Source of the DNA: JADDRA01 sp038233555
GTDB taxonomy: Bacteria > Actinomycetota > Acidimicrobiia > Acidimicrobiales > CADCSY01
Direction of reading: 5' to 3'
Assembly: GCA_038233555.1 (NCBI GenBank)
Contig: JBBSLT010000031.1
Location: forward strand, 1-18,638
DNA: 18,638 nucleotides
Shown piece by piece: positions 1 to 7,345 of the stretch. The position numbers and the translations under genes were made by a program. Under the pieces are notes generated by a model that was not told where the DNA came from, ran no database searches, and was given only the letters and a program-made list of their open reading frames with translations. Every line of letters begins with the position of its first letter. The stretch's first letter is position 1.

Positions 1-103
1 GAAGCCGGCGGCAGAGATCAGTCCACCGAGCGATGGAAGAAGTCAGATCCATGGCGCAATGGTGGTACTTCCCCCGCCCCCGGGAGATGCGGGAGCCGGT
101 CGG

Positions 104-132
104 TTGAGGTCGGGGATCAAGCTGGGTAGAAC
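104..132 (+). promoter_or_regulatory. possible promoter of the decayed lipoprotein gene
   Basis: TTGAGG (104-109) and TAGAAC (127-132) are separated by exactly 17 bases, and an ATG at 141 follows 8 bases later. The layout resembles a sigma-70-type promoter giving a leaderless or nearly leaderless message. The last base of the -10 hexamer is not the consensus T, so this is a weak match. It supports 141 as the original start of the pseudogene. Confidence 0.3.
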
Positions 133-140
133 CGTCGCTG

Positions 141-790
141 ATGCGATGGGCCAACCGGGCTTGCAGGATGACAGCGGTGGCTGCCGCCATCGCCCTCGCT
201 GCCCACAGCTTGGGCACAGGGCTACCACCGCAAGGTTCGAGGTCATGCTCGTGTTGGCGGGCGAGGACGAGCCGGTTCCCGCTCCCGTGTTCAAGGGTGC
301 AGGCGACTTTGATACCGGCGTGTTCAGGTACACGTTTCTCATTGGCTACACCCCCTGCCAGGAGTTTTCGACATCGGTAGCGCCATCAGCTACCAGAGAA
401 ACGTGGACGACCCGATGTGGACCAGAAAGGAGTACGAAGACTCGCTGAGAGATCTGGCCATCGTCTCCCTTCGCAACCAGCTGGGAGCGTCGAGCGGCGC
501 ACTTGAGTACCTCAGATCGGTCACCGTGGAGATGGCCCGAGGTCGGCGCGGAGACCGTGCTGGGGACCGGCACGAAGCACTACCGAGCAGTCGTCGACCT
601 GGCACGGTTGGGGGCGCCCGGTGGTGAGTACTCACAGTTCCCGGTGGAGGTGTGGGCGGACGGCGACGGGAGGACCAGGCGCTAGCGCTAGTGCTAGAAC
701 GACTGGACCCGGGATGCCTATGTCTGGAAGCTCTATGACTTCGGTGTCTCGGTCGACCTCACGCCTCCGCCGTCCGACCAGGTCGAGTGA
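141..790 (+). pseudogene. decayed LppX/LprAFG-type lipoprotein gene
   Basis: No single frame is open, but successive pieces in different frames read like one exported lipoprotein. A signal-like hydrophobic stretch (MTAVAAAIALAAHSL) lies in the frame of 141. A segment beginning TARFEVMLVLAGEDEP follows in a second frame from about 222. A segment containing PMWTRKEYEDSL and GALEYLRSVTVEM runs in a third frame (about 345-540). Then VGAETVLGTGTKHYRAVVDL and FPVEVWADGDGRTRR return to the second frame (about 540-682). Three in-frame TAG codons follow (683, 689, 695). The same frame then continues as a typical family tail, WKLYDFGVSVDLTPPP, to a TGA at 788. The order of pieces matches mycobacterial-type LppX/LprG lipoproteins (known family pattern, from memory). 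At least two frameshifts plus three stops make a working product unlikely. No lipobox cysteine is clear. The tail overlaps the convergent OsmC gene by 32 bases. Positions 1-103 show nothing recognisable. Confidence 0.65.
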
Positions 791-1286
791 AGGTGGAGGC
801 CTTGACCGGCGTCGCCGATCTAATGGTCTGGAGCACGACGCAGTAGCGCTCCGTCAACTCGAGCAGCTTCGCCACGGCGTCGTCCTCAGCGTCGGCGTCG
901 ATCTCGAACCGGAGCCGGATGGCGCGCAAACCCACGGGCACCTCCTTGCTGACGCCCAAGGTGCCACGAACGTCCAAGTCGCCCTCGGCATGGACCGTGG
1001 CGGCTCGCAACTCGATGCCCATGGCTGTCGATACCGCCCCGAGCGTCACCCCCGCACACGCCACCAGCGCTTCGAGCAGCATGTCGCCCGAGCACAGAGA
1101 GGAACCGTCCCCGCCGGTCGCAGGATGGAGTCCCGCATCGGCGAGGGCTCGCCCCGTGTCCACCGAGCACGTGACGCCCTCGCCGACGACACCCGACCTC
1201 TTGAGCGTCACCACCGCCTTGGTCGGGTCCTCCCGGTACGCCTCCTTCAGCGGTCGCTGCACGGCTCGAAGGGCATGCGTGTCCAT
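759..1286 (-). CDS. OsmC/Ohr-family peroxiredoxin-like protein
   Basis: This 175-residue protein matches the OsmC family, thiol-dependent cytosolic enzymes that reduce organic hydroperoxides or are of unknown substrate. The signature around the first redox cysteine is visible (SLCSGDMLLEALVACAGVT, Cys77, with an additional Cys65). The second cysteine, Cys149, lies in RYCVVLQ of the C-terminal helix. Family length is about 140-180 residues, so it appears complete. The ATG at 1286 is preceded by GGGAG at normal spacing, one of the few genes here with a clear ribosome-binding site. It stands alone and diverges from the toxin-like gene at 1423. It converges with the lipoprotein pseudogene, whose last 32 bases it overlaps. 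The first part of the family dimer-forming N-terminus (residues 1-60) is ordinary. The subfamily (OsmC, Ohr or YhfA-like) cannot be settled by eye. Confidence 0.85.
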   Translation of the reverse strand: MDTHALRAVQRPLKEAYREDPTKAVVTLKRSGVVGEGVTCSVDTGRALADAGLHPATGGDGSSLCSGDMLLEALVACAGVTLGAVSTAMGIELRAATVHAEGDLDVRGTLGVSKEVPVGLRAIRLRFEIDADAEDDAVAKLLELTERYCVVLQTIRSATPVKASTFTRPGRTAEA

Positions 1287-1396
1287 CAGTGCTCCCGTCC
1301 GTCGAGTGATCGCTGTCAGGCTGCCACACCGTGCTCACCACTCGGCCCGGGGACCATCACGTCTTGCCGATGGCCTCCGCAATGCCACGCCCCTTC

Positions 1397-1415
1397 TTAT
1401 CTGAAGCGATAACAT
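1397..1415 (+). promoter_or_regulatory. leaderless-type promoter and small inverted repeat before the NTase gene
   Basis: TAACAT (1410-1415) ends 7 bases before the ATG at 1423, the spacing expected if transcription starts on the start codon. No Shine-Dalgarno sequence is present. Overlapping it is a perfect 5-bp inverted repeat, TTATC (1397-1401) and GATAA (1408-1412), with a 6-base spacer. A repeat on top of the -10 box could be an operator for the XRE protein encoded downstream; that is inference. No good -35 was found. Confidence 0.4.
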
Positions 1416-1422
1416 CTCCAGA

Positions 1423-2100
1423 ATGGGCGATCCCACCCCCCCCTCGCTCGAGGATGTCCTGGAGCGGGCCGCCGACTTCCAGCGACTGGTCCCCGGGGCT
1501 GTGCTCGTAGGGGGTTCGGCAGCCGCCTTTCACGCCCGGCACCGCCGGTTGTTCGACCACGACCATGTGATCGCCGAACTGGCCGACCGCTTCGACACGA
1601 TCCTGGAGCACCTGGAGGCGGTCGGCGATTGGTCGATGGCTCGGGCGCAACCGGGCAAGATCATCCTGGGCGAGCTGGGCGGGATCGAGACCGGGCTGCG
1701 TCAGCTCTTCCGCCAGCGGCCCCTCGAGACCGAGCTAGCCGAGGTCCGGGGCAAGGCCCTCACGATTCCCACGGCTCAGGAGACGCTTCGGATCACGGCG
1801 TGGCTCGCCCTGACTCGTAATCAGACCCGTGACTACGTGGACATCGCCGCCCTCGTCGACCATCTCGGGACCGGAGAGGCGGCTACGACGCTGATCGGGA
1901 TGGACGAGTTCTACGCCGACATCAACCGGGGCGACGAAGCGGTGTCCACGCAGGTCGTACGCCAGCTCGCTGATCCCCGGCCCCGAGACCCGAGGGCGAC
2001 TCGGCAGCTGGCCTCCTACAAGGGTCTCGATGCACGTTGGCACCAGTGGGACGCCGTTGCGTCGGTCTTGCGCAACGTCGCTCAGGAGATGCTGCGATGA
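1423..2100 (+). CDS. AbiEii-like nucleotidyltransferase, putative toxin
   Basis: The 225-residue product resembles nucleotidyltransferases of the AbiEii/MenT type, toxins of type IV-like toxin-antitoxin systems, some of which modify tRNA 3' ends (established for MenT proteins). The polymerase-beta-like signature is visible: LVGGSAAAFHARHR (GGS at 30-32) followed by FDHDH with Asp45 and Asp47 as candidate metal ligands. The later stretch IPTAQETLRITAWLAL and RNQTRDYVDIAALVDHLG (about residues 120-150) matches the conserved helical region that often reads RDFVDLAAL. The usual S-x-D-L-D-F core reads L-F-D-H-D-H here, a divergent variant, and the lysine often seen in the helical region is not obvious. 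The ATG at 1423 is chosen because a TAACAT hexamer lies 7 bases upstream. The stop overlaps the start of the XRE gene (ATGA), so the two are coupled. A harmless, non-toxin NTase is possible. Confidence 0.7.
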   Translation: MGDPTPPSLEDVLERAADFQRLVPGAVLVGGSAAAFHARHRRLFDHDHVIAELADRFDTILEHLEAVGDWSMARAQPGKIILGELGGIETGLRQLFRQRPLETELAEVRGKALTIPTAQETLRITAWLALTRNQTRDYVDIAALVDHLGTGEAATTLIGMDEFYADINRGDEAVSTQVVRQLADPRPRDPRATRQLASYKGLDARWHQWDAVASVLRNVAQEMLR

Positions 2101-2549
2101 AGTTCCGCAACGTCGACGTCGACCCGTCGCGCCCGCTCGACGAGTGGCCGGCCGAGGCCATCGAGACCTTGATCGACCGGGGAGTGCGCTCGGACTGGAA
2201 GCGCCTGGTGGCGGCCATCGGAACCAACCCGTGGGGCCCGGCGGCCCGCACGGCCGAGACGGTCGCCGGCTGGGGCGAGCACGGCGGCATCGACCTGCTC
2301 ATCCTCGACGCCGTCGCCGGCGCCCGCCGCACCTGGAGCGAGCAGGCTCGCCGGCGCTACGCCGAGCGCATCCGCTCCTGGCGCCAGCAGGCGGGGTTGA
2401 CGCAACGCCAACTGGCGGAGCTGGTGGGCACGTCGCCATCACGCTTGTCCGCCTACGAGAACGCCCGGGTCGCCCCCACCACCGACGTGCTCGGCCGGAT
2501 CGAGCAGGTAGTCTCGATGCGAAGCGGGCCGGCTAATCGCCGGCGTTGA
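2097..2549 (+). CDS. XRE-family HTH protein, putative antitoxin/regulator
   Basis: This 150-residue protein has two parts. Residues about 1-75 form an N-terminal region with RPLDEWPAEAIETLIDRG and DWKRLVAAIGTNPWG, typical of small actinobacterial regulators found beside AbiEii-like genes (family recollection). Residues about 87-140 form a clear XRE/Cro helix-turn-helix (WRQQAGLTQRQLAELVGTS, then SRLSAYENARVAPTT). The start at 2097 is chosen because its ATG overlaps the NTase stop as ATGA; an upstream in-frame start at 2037 would lie deep inside the toxin gene. The likely role is to repress the pair and neutralise the NTase, but only the arrangement supports that. It differs from classical AbiEi antitoxins, in which the HTH is N-terminal and the antitoxin gene comes first. 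The 3' end overlaps the convergent acyltransferase gene by 17 bases. Confidence 0.75.
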   Translation: MKFRNVDVDPSRPLDEWPAEAIETLIDRGVRSDWKRLVAAIGTNPWGPAARTAETVAGWGEHGGIDLLILDAVAGARRTWSEQARRRYAERIRSWRQQAGLTQRQLAELVGTSPSRLSAYENARVAPTTDVLGRIEQVVSMRSGPANRRR

Positions 2550-3201
2550 TTCGAGCCTGGTCCAGGACCACCTGAAGCTCCTTGCCCAGGCGCTCGGTCA
2601 ACTCCCTGACCGCCCGGCGGGGCACCCGCTGCCCCGGCTCAGGCATCTCGGGGTGGATGGCCTCACCCACCACCACACAGACCCGCACGGGCCGGAAGAA
2701 CTTCGCCCCCCGGGGCATGGCCCGGGCCGAGCCGCCGATACCCACCGGGAAGATGGGTGCTCCGGTGCGCAGGGCCAGGTGGGCGGCGCCGTCAAAGAGG
2801 TCCTCGATCACCGGGCTCGTGCGCCGGGTCCCCTCGGCGAAGACCACCAGCGGCTCGCCGGCCCGCAGCGCACCCACACACTTTCGCATCGCCTTACGGT
2901 CGACCTTGTCCCGCTGCACGGGGAAGGCGCCGAGGGTGTCCCACAGCCAGGCCGACCAGCCGAACTTCCACATCTGCTCCTTTCCCAGGTAGCGCATGTA
3001 GCGCCGGGTGAGGGTGGCCATGATGGGCGTATCGATGTTCGAGCGGTGGACAGGGGCCAGGATGAACGCCCCGGTGGCGGGCAGTCGTTCGGCGCCGTCG
3101 ACCCGCAGCCGCCAGTACACGGCGGCGAAGCCGGCGATGAGAGCCCGCACCGCGGCGTAGACCCGGCGGGCGACGACGGGCGATGCCGGCGGGTACCTCA
3201 T
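2533..3201 (-). CDS. plsC: PlsC-like 1-acylglycerol-3-phosphate acyltransferase
   Basis: A 222-residue member of the PlsC acyltransferase family, which transfers an acyl chain to lysophosphatidic acid to make phosphatidic acid at the inner face of the membrane. The catalytic H-x4-D motif is at residues 52-57 (VHRSNIDTPI), and the glycerol-phosphate-binding EGTR motif is at 123-126 (FAEGTRRTS). A further conserved segment, APIFPVGIGGSARAMPRG, follows. A hydrophobic stretch near residues 12-30 may anchor the protein. The start at 3201 is chosen because ATG overlaps the cmk stop (ATGA). Reading further upstream in this frame only gives antisense-like arginine/glycine-rich sequence inside cmk. 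It is the last gene of the scpA operon. cmk-plsC adjacency is common in bacteria. No terminator hairpin is visible before the convergent XRE gene, which it overlaps. The gene symbol is by family; the exact acyl acceptor is not proven. Confidence 0.88.
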   Translation of the reverse strand: MRYPPASPVVARRVYAAVRALIAGFAAVYWRLRVDGAERLPATGAFILAPVHRSNIDTPIMATLTRRYMRYLGKEQMWKFGWSAWLWDTLGAFPVQRDKVDRKAMRKCVGALRAGEPLVVFAEGTRRTSPVIEDLFDGAAHLALRTGAPIFPVGIGGSARAMPRGAKFFRPVRVCVVVGEAIHPEMPEPGQRVPRRAVRELTERLGKELQVVLDQARINAGD

Positions 3202-3839
3202 GGGGCCTCCCCCAGCCGAGCCATCAGGTCGTCGACGATGTCGTCCACGCTGCGATCGCTGGTGTCGACCACCACGGCGCCGTCGACGCAGCGCAGCGGG
3301 TCGGCCTCCCGCTCGGCGTCGACGGAGTCGCGCCGGGCCATGTCGGCGGCCACCGCCTCGTAGTCGAGATCGGATACCTCCTGGTGGCGGCGTTCGGCAC
3401 GGACGTCGGCCCGGGCATGGAGGTAGGCCTTGAGATCGGCGTCGGGGAAGACCACAGAACCGACGTCGCGGCCCTCGACCACCCCACCGGCCCGGGCCGC
3501 CACCCACTCCCGCTGGCGCCTCACCAGCTCGGCCCGAACCTCGGCGTTGGCCGCCACCGAGCTGACGGCCCGGGTCACCTCGGGGCCCCTGATCTCGATG
3601 GTGGCATCCACGCCGTCGACGGTGACCCGACCCGCTTCGACGGTCATCTCCAGCAAGGGGACCAGGCGCGCCACCGGCTCGTGGTCGGCGGGATCGATCC
3701 CCCGTCGGAGGGCGGCGAAGGCCACGGCCCGGTACATGGCGCCGGTGTCGAGGTAGGCCAGGTCCAGGCGCTCCGCCAGGCGGCGGGCGACGGTGGACTT
3801 GCCCGATCCCGCCGGCCCGTCGATGGCGATCACCCTCAC
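3198..3839 (-). CDS. cmk: cytidylate kinase
   Basis: This 213-residue enzyme phosphorylates CMP and dCMP using ATP, recycling cytidine nucleotides in the cytosol. The P-loop GPAGSGKST is at residues 8-16. The nucleotide-binding region LAYLDTGAMYRAVA follows, and the GRDVGSVVFPDADLKAYLHA segment and RRDSVDAEREADPL are conserved family regions. Its length is normal (about 210-230). Translation starts at GTG 3839, whose GTGA overlaps the aroA stop; the gene is thus coupled to aroA upstream and to plsC downstream by 4-base overlaps. Genes for CTP and CMP metabolism occur twice in the window, here and pyrG at 16208-17860. Nothing looks degraded, and the identification is secure. Confidence 0.95.
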   Translation of the reverse strand: MRVIAIDGPAGSGKSTVARRLAERLDLAYLDTGAMYRAVAFAALRRGIDPADHEPVARLVPLLEMTVEAGRVTVDGVDATIEIRGPEVTRAVSSVAANAEVRAELVRRQREWVAARAGGVVEGRDVGSVVFPDADLKAYLHARADVRAERRHQEVSDLDYEAVAADMARRDSVDAEREADPLRCVDGAVVVDTSDRSVDDIVDDLMARLGEAP

Positions 3840-5143
3840 GAGGGCGGCACGCTACCGGCGCTGCGCACTGTTCGCCTGCGCAGGCCGTCCATCGCCTCGA
3901 AGAAGCCGGGGAAGGTCTTGGCCACACACTCGGCGTCGGCGATCTCGATGCCCGGTACCCGAAGCCCGAGGAGGGTGAAGCTCATGGCCATGCGGTGATC
4001 GTCATAGGTCTCGATGCTCGTGGGACGGGGACGCCCAGGATGCACGACGAAGCCGTCATCCTCCTCCTCGGCCTCGATGCCGCAGCGTCGCAGCTCGGTG
4101 ACCACGGCGGCGATGCGATCGGTCTCCTTGCCTCGGACGAAGCCGATGCCCCTGACCCGGGTGGGCGATGAGGCGAAGACCGCTACCGCCGCCAGCGTCT
4201 GGGCCATGTCCGAGCAGTCGGCCATGTCGACATCGACCCCCCGCAACCCAACGCCACCGGTCACCTCCACTGCGGCCGGCTCCCGGCTCACCTCCGCCCC
4301 CATGGCGGCCAGGATGTCGACGAAGGCCAGATCTCCCTGGGTCGAGCTCGACCCGAGACCGGGTACCCGCACCCGCCCCCCGCACAAGGCGGCGGCGGCG
4401 AAGAAATAGGAGGCGGCGCTGGCGTCGGGCTCGATGTCGAGGTGGCGGCCCCGGTAGGTGCCGGGGGCCACGGTGAAGCCGTGCTCGGCGTCGCCCTCCA
4501 CGGTCGCTCCGAAGCCAGCCATGGTCGCCGTGGTCAACGCCAGGTAGGGCTGTGACACGAAGGGAGGCTCCAGCTCGACGTGGAGACCCGCGGCCATGGC
4601 CGGCCCGCTCATCAACAAGCCGGAGGCGAACTGGCTGGACATCGAACCTGGCAGACGTATCGACCCTCCTCGAAGGCCCCGAGCCCGCACCGTCAACGGC
4701 AGGTGGCCGGGGTCGGTCTCGCCCACCTCGGCCCCGAGTCCCCTCAGCGCTCTCACCAAGGAGCCCATGGGCCGCCGGCGCAGCGGTGGACCTCCGTCGA
4801 GGAGGTAAGACCCCGATCCGAGCGCCAGCAGGGGGAGCAGGAAGCGGGCGGTGGTGCCCGACAGGCGGGCGTCGAGGTGGGCGGGACCGGGTGGCACCCG
4901 CCCCGACACGCCCTCCACCCGCAGCGCCCCCGTCTCCGCCTCGGTGGTCACGGGGATCCCGAGGGCGCAAAGAGCGCAAATCATGGCCTCGGTATCGTCG
5001 GCGTGCAGCGCCCCCGACAACACCGACGTCCCCTCGGCCAGGGCCGCCACCACCAGGGCTCGGTTGGTGATGCTCTTGGATCCGGGGACCACGACGGTGG
5101 CATCGAGGGGACCGGGAAGCGGCTCGATGGCCCGGTAAGTCAT
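3836..5143 (-). CDS. aroA: 3-phosphoshikimate 1-carboxyvinyltransferase (EPSP synthase)
   Basis: A 435-residue EPSP synthase, step six of the shikimate pathway, joining phosphoenolpyruvate to shikimate-3-phosphate. Family signatures occur in order: VPGSKSITNRALVVAAL near the N-terminus, SGTTARFLLPL (the equivalent of the GNSGTT motif), LRRRPMGSLV with the PEP-contacting arginines, GSMSSQFASGLLMSGP, GKETDRIAAV, and near the end DDHRMAMSFTLLGLR and KTFPGFFEAM. The glycine in SGTT is the residue kept in glyphosate-sensitive forms, so nothing suggests natural tolerance. The ATG at 5143 overlaps the tyrA stop (ATGA), and the stop overlaps the GTG of cmk. The protein is complete and of normal length. 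Together with aroH and tyrA it forms an aromatic-amino-acid block inside the scp operon. Confidence 0.95.
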   Translation of the reverse strand: MTYRAIEPLPGPLDATVVVPGSKSITNRALVVAALAEGTSVLSGALHADDTEAMICALCALGIPVTTEAETGALRVEGVSGRVPPGPAHLDARLSGTTARFLLPLLALGSGSYLLDGGPPLRRRPMGSLVRALRGLGAEVGETDPGHLPLTVRARGLRGGSIRLPGSMSSQFASGLLMSGPAMAAGLHVELEPPFVSQPYLALTTATMAGFGATVEGDAEHGFTVAPGTYRGRHLDIEPDASAASYFFAAAALCGGRVRVPGLGSSSTQGDLAFVDILAAMGAEVSREPAAVEVTGGVGLRGVDVDMADCSDMAQTLAAVAVFASSPTRVRGIGFVRGKETDRIAAVVTELRRCGIEAEEEDDGFVVHPGRPRPTSIETYDDHRMAMSFTLLGLRVPGIEIADAECVAKTFPGFFEAMDGLRRRTVRSAGSVPPS

Positions 5144-6219
5144 CCGAGGGACCGGTGTGAGGGGTGGTAGCCCCGCTTCCCCAGAGCACCAGCCAGTCGC
5201 TCCACCAGGGCCGAGCGCACCAGGAGGATGACCACTCCGGCGTCACCCTCGCTGGAGTGGGCGATCTCCAGGTCGTCGATGTTGACACCGAGTTCGGTGG
5301 CCAGGGTGGTGATGTCGGCCAGCACGCCGGGACGGTCGGGCACCGGCACCCGCAGCTCGGCCATGGCCCCGAGCTCGGCCACCTTTCCGGGGAGGCGGGT
5401 ACGCGCCACCCGGGCTCGCTGGAGCGCCCCGAGCAGCGCATCGCGGTCACCGCTGGCCACCCGCTCGCGCATGGCCGCCAACGCCGCCTCGAAAGCAGTC
5501 AGGAGCTCGACGATGGCCACCGCGTTCTCGGCGCAGATGTCGGGCCAGATGCCGGGGTCACCGGCGGCCACCCGGGTCATGTCGCGGAATCCTCCGGCGG
5601 CCAGGCGCAAGAGCGCATCGTGGGTCTCGGCCCGCTCGGCGGCCAGGCCCATGAGGGCGGCGGCGGCCAGGTGAGGGACGTGGGACACCACCGCCACGAG
5701 GGCATCGTGGTCCTCGGGGGCCAGCTCGAGCACTTCGGCACCGAGAGACGACACCACTGAACGCACCAGGGCGTGGGCGTGGGGATCGGTCCCCGCCACC
5801 GGCGTGAGGACCCACACCGCTCCCTCGAAGAGTTGAGGGTCGGCCCCCTCCACCCCGTCCTGCTCACTGCCGGCCATGGGATGGCCGCCGACGAAACGGG
5901 CATCGTCGACGGTGGCCACGATGGACGACTTGACGCCGCCCACGTCGGTCACCACGCCCTGGCCCTTGAGCGCCACCGCCGCCTCCGCTCCCACCGCTCC
6001 CACCGGCGTGGCCACGAAGATGAGCTCGGCGTCGGCATCGTCGCCCACGACATCGATCGCCCCCCTGGCCTGGGCGGCCGCAGCACGAACGGGGTCGCGA
6101 TCGCGCCCGGTCACGTGCCACCCCTGGGCTCGCAGGGCGAGGCCGATGGAGCTGCCGATCAGACCCGTTCCCACGACCGCCGCCCGGCGCTGGCGGAGGG
6201 GCTCAGCCGGGAAGGTCAT
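5140..6219 (-). CDS. tyrA: prephenate dehydrogenase with C-terminal ACT domain
   Basis: This 359-residue enzyme oxidatively decarboxylates prephenate to 4-hydroxyphenylpyruvate with NAD(P), on the way to tyrosine. The Rossmann motif GTGLIGSS begins at residue 17. Other expected segments are DVGGVKSSI, GGHPMAGSEQDGVEGA (the conserved HPMAGSE core) and VVSHVPHLAAAALMG with the catalytic-region histidines. The last 70 or so residues form an ACT domain (ELRVPVPDRPGVLADITTLA), which in relatives such as the Bacillus enzyme gives feedback control by tyrosine. The start at 6219 lies within aroH, overlapping it by 17 bases, and the stop overlaps aroA. There is no fused chorismate mutase; that activity is supplied by the separate aroH gene directly upstream. 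Confidence 0.93.
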   Translation of the reverse strand: MTFPAEPLRQRRAAVVGTGLIGSSIGLALRAQGWHVTGRDRDPVRAAAAQARGAIDVVGDDADAELIFVATPVGAVGAEAAVALKGQGVVTDVGGVKSSIVATVDDARFVGGHPMAGSEQDGVEGADPQLFEGAVWVLTPVAGTDPHAHALVRSVVSSLGAEVLELAPEDHDALVAVVSHVPHLAAAALMGLAAERAETHDALLRLAAGGFRDMTRVAAGDPGIWPDICAENAVAIVELLTAFEAALAAMRERVASGDRDALLGALQRARVARTRLPGKVAELGAMAELRVPVPDRPGVLADITTLATELGVNIDDLEIAHSSEGDAGVVILLVRSALVERLAGALGKRGYHPSHRSLG

Positions 6220-6562
6220 CCCGCAGCCCTGCGGCCCCTTCCAGGTAGACGTGACGCAACTCGCTGCGTGCCTTGGACGTGTCGAGATGGATCAGCATCC
6301 GTATGCACCGGGGCGTGGCCCCGGCGATATCGAGCTCGCGGGCGCACAGCATGGGGACGTCGCCCAAGCCCAGGGTGCGTGCCGCGGTGGCCGGGAAGGC
6401 ACAGTGCAGGTCGTCGGTAGCGGTGAACACGATGCTGACGAGCTGGTCGTGATCAACACCGTTGCGTTCGAGCAGCTCCTCGATCAGGGCCACCACGCGT
6501 TCTCGGACCTGTTCGGGGGTGTCCTCGTCGACCGTCGTCGCACCACGCAGGGCTCGCAGCAC
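6203..6562 (-). CDS. aroH: chorismate mutase, AroH class
   Basis: This 119-residue enzyme converts chorismate to prephenate, the substrate of the next gene, tyrA. It belongs to the trimeric pseudo-alpha/beta-barrel AroH class. Residues matching the Bacillus subtilis active site are all visible: Arg6 (LRGATTV; Bs Arg7), Cys73 and Glu76 (CARELDI; Bs Cys75, Glu78), Arg88 (CIRML; Bs Arg90) and Tyr106 (HVYLEGA; Bs Tyr108). The start is GTG 6562, the only plausible one because the rluB TAA stop lies four codons upstream in the same frame. The GGAGG element directly abuts this GTG, an unusually short spacing. The gap to rluB is 9 bases and the overlap with tyrA is 17 bases. Confidence 0.93.
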   Translation of the reverse strand: MLRALRGATTVDEDTPEQVRERVVALIEELLERNGVDHDQLVSIVFTATDDLHCAFPATAARTLGLGDVPMLCARELDIAGATPRCIRMLIHLDTSKARSELRHVYLEGAAGLRDDLPG

Positions 6563-6571
6563 CTCCGGATG

Positions 6572-7345
6572 TTACCGGTCGTCGTCGAATGGCTCGTCGT
6601 CGTCGGCTTCGGCGCCCGAGACGGAGGCGGCGGCCTCCTCCAGGCTACGGATCTCGCTCAGCTCCAGGTGCCGCCACTGGCCGGGCGCCAGGGAAGGATC
6701 GGCGAGGGGGCCGATGCGGTAGCGGGCCAGGCGCACCACCGGGTGTCCCACCGCCGCGCACATCCGGCGGACTTGGCGGTTGCGGCCCTCGTGGATCACC
6801 AGGCGGAGCAGGTTGGGTGGCGTCAGGGCCACCTTGGCCGGGCTGGTCATCCCGTCCTCGAGCTCGATGCCTTCTCGGAGACGGCGCACGACGCCGGGCG
6901 ACGGCGTCCCCTCCACCTGGACCAGGTACGCCTTCCCCACGCTCCGGGAGGGATGGGTGAGGCGATGGCCCAGGTCACCGTCGTTGGTCAGCACCATCAA
7001 GCCCTCGGTCTCGAGGTCGAGGCGCCCCACCGAGAACACCCGGGGCTCGGCCGGTACCAGATCGATCACGGTGGGCCGGCCTTGGGGGTCGGCGGCGGTG
7101 GAGATGACCCCGGCCGGCTTGTTGAGCAGGTAGTAGACGAGCCCGGCGTGCACCGAGCCCGAGACCCCGTCGACGGCGATCTTGTCCCGCTCGGGGTCGA
7201 CCCGCCGGCCCAGCTCGGCCACCTCGCCGTTGACCGTCACCCGTCCGGCGGCGATGAGGTTGTCGGCGGTCCGGCGGCTGCCAAAGCCGGCTCGGGCGAG
7301 CACCTTCTGCAGCCGTTCCCCGCCGGCGGGGAAGTGCTCGGTCAT
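6572..7345 (-). CDS. rluB: 23S rRNA pseudouridine synthase, RluB/RsuA family
   Basis: A 257-residue RsuA/RluB-type pseudouridine synthase acting on ribosomal RNA. An S4 RNA-binding domain occupies about residues 10-60 (RLQKVLARAGFGSRRTADNLI, GRVTVNG). The catalytic domain follows, with LNKPAGVIST and GRLDLETEGLMVLTNDG, in which Asp110 is the nucleophile. The LIHEGRNRQVRRM segment is the family's conserved C-terminal motif. An acidic tail (EADDDEPFDDDR) ends the protein. The ATG at 7345 overlaps the scpB stop as ATGA. Placement beside scpAB is conserved widely in Gram-positive bacteria, where the gene is annotated rluB. The target base itself (23S U2605 in E. coli RluB) is assumed, not shown. 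Confidence 0.92.
   Translation of the reverse strand: MTEHFPAGGERLQKVLARAGFGSRRTADNLIAAGRVTVNGEVAELGRRVDPERDKIAVDGVSGSVHAGLVYYLLNKPAGVISTAADPQGRPTVIDLVPAEPRVFSVGRLDLETEGLMVLTNDGDLGHRLTHPSRSVGKAYLVQVEGTPSPGVVRRLREGIELEDGMTSPAKVALTPPNLLRLVIHEGRNRQVRRMCAAVGHPVVRLARYRIGPLADPSLAPGQWRHLELSEIRSLEEAAASVSGAEADDDEPFDDDR

Noticed and set aside
683..697. Possible amber readthrough or recoding at three TAG codons
   Set aside because: The gene also needs at least two frameshifts, so decay explains it better than recoding.
2533..3927. A 464-codon minus frame upstream of plsC
   Set aside because: Its first 240 codons are arginine/glycine-rich shadow sequence across cmk; the real gene starts at 3201 on an ATGA overlap.
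4700..4900. Glyphosate-tolerant type of EPSP synthase
   Set aside because: The SGTT glycine and LRRRP arginines match sensitive, Bacillus-like enzymes.
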